In this document: positions 29,555-29,729 of the stretch, piece by piece
Position numbering within the stretch: position 1 is the stretch's first letter
Layout of the letters: each line of letters begins with the position of its first letter
Source: a virus
Virus record (IMG/VR): IMGVR_UViG_3300006119_000036
Location: 1 to 29,729 of that record
Strand: one strand, 5' to 3'
DNA length: 29,729 bases
Program-made: the position numbers and the translations under genes
Notes under the pieces: generated by a model
Seen by the model: only the letters and a program-made list of their open reading frames with translations
Databases searched by the model: none
Told to the model about the DNA's origin: nothing

Positions 29555-29729
29555 GTTTAGTTGGTAGCTTTGTATAGACTTTAGAAAAGCCTTTTACTTC
29601 TTGTGATTTATGACCAACAGCTGGGCTAGCTGGAATTGGAATGTTTACATTTGCTAAAGCCTTATCACCACGGGTAAGCTTTTCACCATCTTGGGTCATT
29701 AAAGTCTGAACGTAAGGGTTGTTTGGTAC
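29547..29729 (-). CDS. C-terminal part of a minus-strand gene entering from the right
   Basis: The minus strand is open from the right edge to a TAA at 29549-29547, 60 codons (ends HKSQEVKGFSKVYTKLPTKLK). Its stop overlaps the gp44 stop by eight bases. The segment NNPYVQTLMTQDGEKLTRGDKALANV has a loose resemblance to the NNPVDGDGK units of the acidic late protein at 12521 (NNP, DGxK, a charged turn), so they could be related virion components. Identity unknown without the N-terminus. Confidence 0.68.
   Translation of the reverse strand, partial: VPNNPYVQTLMTQDGEKLTRGDKALANVNIPIPASPAVGHKSQEVKGFSKVYTKLPTKLK

Noticed and set aside
1-29729. Bacteroidota-type promoters (TTTG...TAnnTTTG), considered because Shine-Dalgarno sequences are scarce
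   Set aside because: The boxes next to starts are TATAAT with TTGACA-like -35 elements, not TAnnTTTG.
1-29729. tRNA genes, CRISPR arrays, retroelement or diversity-generating cassettes, integrase and attachment sites
   Set aside because: No cloverleaf, repeat-spacer array, reverse transcriptase or recombinase motif was seen; gaps between genes are short.

Overview
The window is part of an AT-rich genome of a T4-like contractile-tailed phage (myovirus), strongly diverged from T4 itself. The evidence is a set of T4 core genes recognisable from their products. Replication genes: gp41 helicase, gp32 ssDNA-binding protein, gp45 sliding clamp, gp61 primase and gp44 clamp loader, plus dUTPase. Virion genes: gp17 terminase, gp14-like neck protein, gp18 sheath, gp19 tube, gp54-, gp26/51-, gp29-, gp48-, gp53- and gp27-like tail and baseplate proteins. 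No tRNA, rRNA, CRISPR array, insertion sequence or integrase was seen. The host cannot be named, but early promoters of TTGACA/TATAAT type argue for a host with an ordinary housekeeping sigma factor.

Layout. 1-158: start of a late gene leaving to the left. 208-2318: a four-gene early cassette (class II glutamine amidotransferase, GNAT acetyltransferase, all-alpha NTP diphosphohydrolase, glycosyltransferase), joined by ATGA overlaps. 2342-9143: replication block (gp41, two unknowns, gp32, an unknown coiled protein, gp45, several small unknowns, gp61). 9140-11221: a minus-strand late gene and a five-gene plus-strand late cassette of unknown small proteins, one a membrane protein with a zinc ribbon. 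11222-13471: minus-strand late genes (gp14-like neck protein, a small basic protein, a very acidic protein with a tandem repeat). 13491-27663: the main plus-strand virion block, from terminase through sheath, tubes, hub, tape measure and baseplate. 27660-28118: a minus-strand late gene. 28180-29554: dUTPase and gp44. 29547-29729: end of a minus-strand gene entering from the right.

The most striking property is how transcription and translation are coupled. Fourteen late-type boxes (core TAAATA, fuller form close to WTAAATATT, on both strands) lie 5 to 9 bases before a start codon, nine of them exactly 5. If initiation occurs where it does at T4 late promoters, these mRNAs begin at or within a few bases of the start codon. 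The early promoters show the same habit: TATAAT-like boxes end 5 to 12 bases before the start codons of the amidotransferase, gp41, the 4024 gene, gp32, gp45, gp61 and dUTPase. Shine-Dalgarno sequences are rare, and genes inside operons mostly start on overlapping ATGA, TAATG or TTGA junctions. The phage therefore appears to express its first-in-operon genes from leaderless mRNAs and the rest by translational coupling. This architecture also fixes several start codons (208, 7074, 12452 GTG, 13471, 18575, 28118, 28180) that a longest-ORF rule would place wrongly.
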